This document shows positions 62,767 to 64,000 of a DNA stretch of 64,000 nucleotides, one piece after another. Position 1 is the first letter of the stretch. Every line of letters begins with the position of its first letter. Location: the NCBI GenBank assembly GCA_034359265.1, contig CP136890.1, positions 47,156,501-47,220,500 on the forward strand, given 5' to 3'. The translations under genes and the position numbers were made by a program. This stretch comes from Canna indica (lineage: Eukaryota; Streptophyta; Magnoliopsida; Zingiberales; Cannaceae). The notes below the pieces were generated by a model. That model was not told where the DNA came from and did no database searches. It saw nothing but the letters and a program-made list of their open reading frames with translations.

Positions 62767-64000
62767 TGATGGGAGAAGTTGTTAATCGAGTTATTTTTGA
62801 CCGACTAATGCAAAGAATTACACGCTTTTTCGAACAGAATGCTGAAAGAAGCCTACTGATTGAATTTTCGGGTATCGACTCGAAACGACCAGAAATCAGA
62901 GTCCCGGGCGACTCCAGATCATTCACTGTGATGGGAGAAGTTGTTAATCGAGTTATTTTTGACCGACTAATGGAAAGAATTACACGCTTTTTCGAACAGA
63001 ATGCTGAAAGAAGCCTACTGATTGAATTTTCGGGTATCGACTCGAAAAGACCAGAAATCTGAGTCCCGGGCGACTCCAGATCATTCACTGTGATGGGAGA
63101 TGTTGTTAATCGAGTTATTTTTGACCGACTAATGCAAAGAATTACACGCTTTTCGAACAGAATGCTGAACGAAGCCTACTGATTGAACTTTCGGTTATCG
63201 ACTCGAAACGACCAGAAATCTGAGTCCCGGGCGACTCCAGAACATTCACTGTGATGGGAGAAGTTGTTAATCGAGTTATTTTTGACCGACTAATGCAAAG
63301 AATTACACGCTTTTCGTACAGAATGCTGAACGAAGCCTACTGATTGAACTTTCGGGTATCGACTCGAAACGACCAGAAATCTGAGTCCCGGGCGACTCCA
63401 GATCATTCACTGTGATGGGAGAAGTTGTTAATCGAGTTATTTTTGACCGTCTAATGCAAAGAATTACACGCTTTTTCGAACAGAATGCTGAAAGAAGCCT
63501 ATTGATTGAATTTTCGGGTATCGACTCGAAACGACCAGAAATCTGAGTCCCGGGCGACTCCAGATCATTCACTGTGATGGGAGAAGTTGTTAATCGAGTT
63601 ATTTTTGACAGACTAATGCAAAGAATTGCAAGATTTTTCGAATAGAATCTTGAACGAAGCCGACTGATTGAACTTCGGGGTATCGGCTCGAAATGCCCAG
63701 CAATCTGAGTCCCGAGCGACTCCAGAACATTCACTGTGATGGGAGAAGTTGTTAATCGAGTTATTTTTGACCGACTAATGCAAAGAATTACACGCTTTTT
63801 CGAACAGAATGCTGAAAGAAGCCTACTGATTGAATTTTCGGGTATCGACTCGAAACGACCAGAAATCAGAGTCCCGGGCGACTCCAGATCATTCACTGTG
63901 ATGGGAGAAGTTGTTAATCGAGTTATTTTTGACCGACTAATGGAAAGAATTACACGCTTTTTCGAACAGAATGCTGAAAGAAGCCTACTGATTGAATTTT
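62767..64000. repeat. Second copy of the C-less block, cut by window end
   Basis: A5-A5-D4-A4-A5-B-A5-A5 (the last unit, from 63899, is cut after 102 bp). It matches 60360 onward at +2407, including CGTACAG in the A4, AATGGAAAG in A5 and a TG-type B (63575) without C. The array continues to the right. Confidence 0.87.

Larger units (their letters stand above)
1..64000. repeat. Satellite DNA array, ~162-bp monomer, whole window
   Basis: The entire window is a head-to-tail tandem repeat. Walking the conserved start TGATGGGA gives 399 complete monomers between 65 and 63898: 190 of 162 bp, 174 of 161 bp and 35 of 144 bp. All lie in the same orientation and no non-satellite insertion was met. Within a monomer the fixed landmarks are a T-tract at 28-32, a second T-tract at 60-64, TTTTCG at 99-104, ATCGACTCGAAA at 108-119, and CCCGGG at 137-142 flanked by GAGTC and GACTC. 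The A5 consensus is about 43% GC with 10 CpG. Such arrays typically form centromeric or other constitutive heterochromatin in eukaryotes; that role here is inferred. There is no edge in the window, so the true array is longer than 64 kb. Confidence 0.98.

Noticed and set aside
64..63896. Dozens of open frames of 84-509 codons on both strands as protein genes
   Set aside because: All are the satellite itself read in two frames. They overlap on opposite strands, begin and end only where 161-bp units or the TGA at 132-134 fall, and contain no non-repeat sequence.
1..64000. CRISPR array
   Set aside because: Repeats are about 162 bp with no short repeat plus unique-spacer pattern; everything between landmarks is itself repeated.
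1..64000. CENP-B box (TTCG-N4-A-N2-CGGG)
   Set aside because: I tested the TTCG sites in the monomer on both strands. None has A at the fifth place followed by CGGG; the nearest, in B (TTCGGGGTATCGGCT), fails in the last four bases.
1..64000. Transposable element or retroelement within the array
   Set aside because: The monomer walk leaves no unexplained bases; no terminal repeats, target-site duplications, poly-A tail or transposase-like frame were found.
1..64000. Telomeric or subtelomeric repeat
   Set aside because: No TTAGG, TTAGGG or related short tandem repeat occurs; the unit is far too long and complex.
1..64000. rDNA spacer or tRNA/rRNA gene cluster
   Set aside because: No conserved rRNA core or tRNA cloverleaf was recognised in the monomer on either strand.
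1..64000. A novel multi-gene defence or metabolic system
   Set aside because: There is no non-repeat coding sequence anywhere in the window in which such a system could lie.

Overview
The window is one uninterrupted head-to-tail satellite DNA array. I followed the monomer start (the TGATGGGA motif) from position 65 to 63899 without meeting any foreign sequence. There are 399 complete monomers, all in one orientation, plus a partial monomer at each end. By length, 190 monomers are 162 bp, 174 are 161 bp and 35 are 144 bp; these sum exactly to the distance walked. I found no gene, RNA gene, transposon, CRISPR array or unique DNA. Every long open frame on either strand is a by-product of a repeat whose main length (162) is divisible by three.

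Organism: this is a eukaryotic tandem satellite of the centromeric, pericentromeric or other heterochromatic kind. The monomer is close to nucleosome size, about 43% GC by my hand count, and not CpG-depleted (10 CpG per 162 bp against about 7 expected). That fits an invertebrate such as an insect better than a heavily CpG-methylated vertebrate or plant, but this is inference. I do not recognise the satellite and name no species.

Monomer classes, numbered from the start T: A5 (162 bp, five T at 60-64), A4 (161 bp, four T), D4 (A4 with T at 11), B (162 bp, diverged, CCCGAG instead of CCCGGG), C (144 bp, a B/A chimera with an 18-bp deletion), E (161 bp, one base lost near position 9) and F (161 bp, variants at 37, 45 and 68).

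Layout: 0.5-10.6 kb holds 15-mer units (2388 bp and shortened forms) rich in B-C pairs. 10.6-17.3 kb holds 12-mer units (1936 bp) carrying the E-F pair. 17.3-20.5 kb is a copy of about 7.6-10.6 kb. 20.5-30.8 kb has no B or C and consists of trimer, 7-mer, 10-mer and 12-mer repeats with E-F. 30.8-41.6 kb is a mosaic of both families. 41.6-51.4 kb is built from a 3826-bp, 24-monomer unit (alpha 8-mer, beta 7-mer, gamma 9-mer). 51.4-53.8 kb is an irregular, mutation-rich junction. 53.8-57.7 kb is three copies of a 1275-bp 8-mer, and 57.7-64 kb is a related mosaic.

The layers of nested duplication, always by whole monomers, are what unequal exchange and segmental amplification produce. The most interesting points are the chimeric origin of C, a four-state dinucleotide in B that labels repeat families by region, the mutually exclusive B-C and E-F territories, and a mutation-rich segment at 52.9-53.7 kb with several CpG-to-CpA changes.
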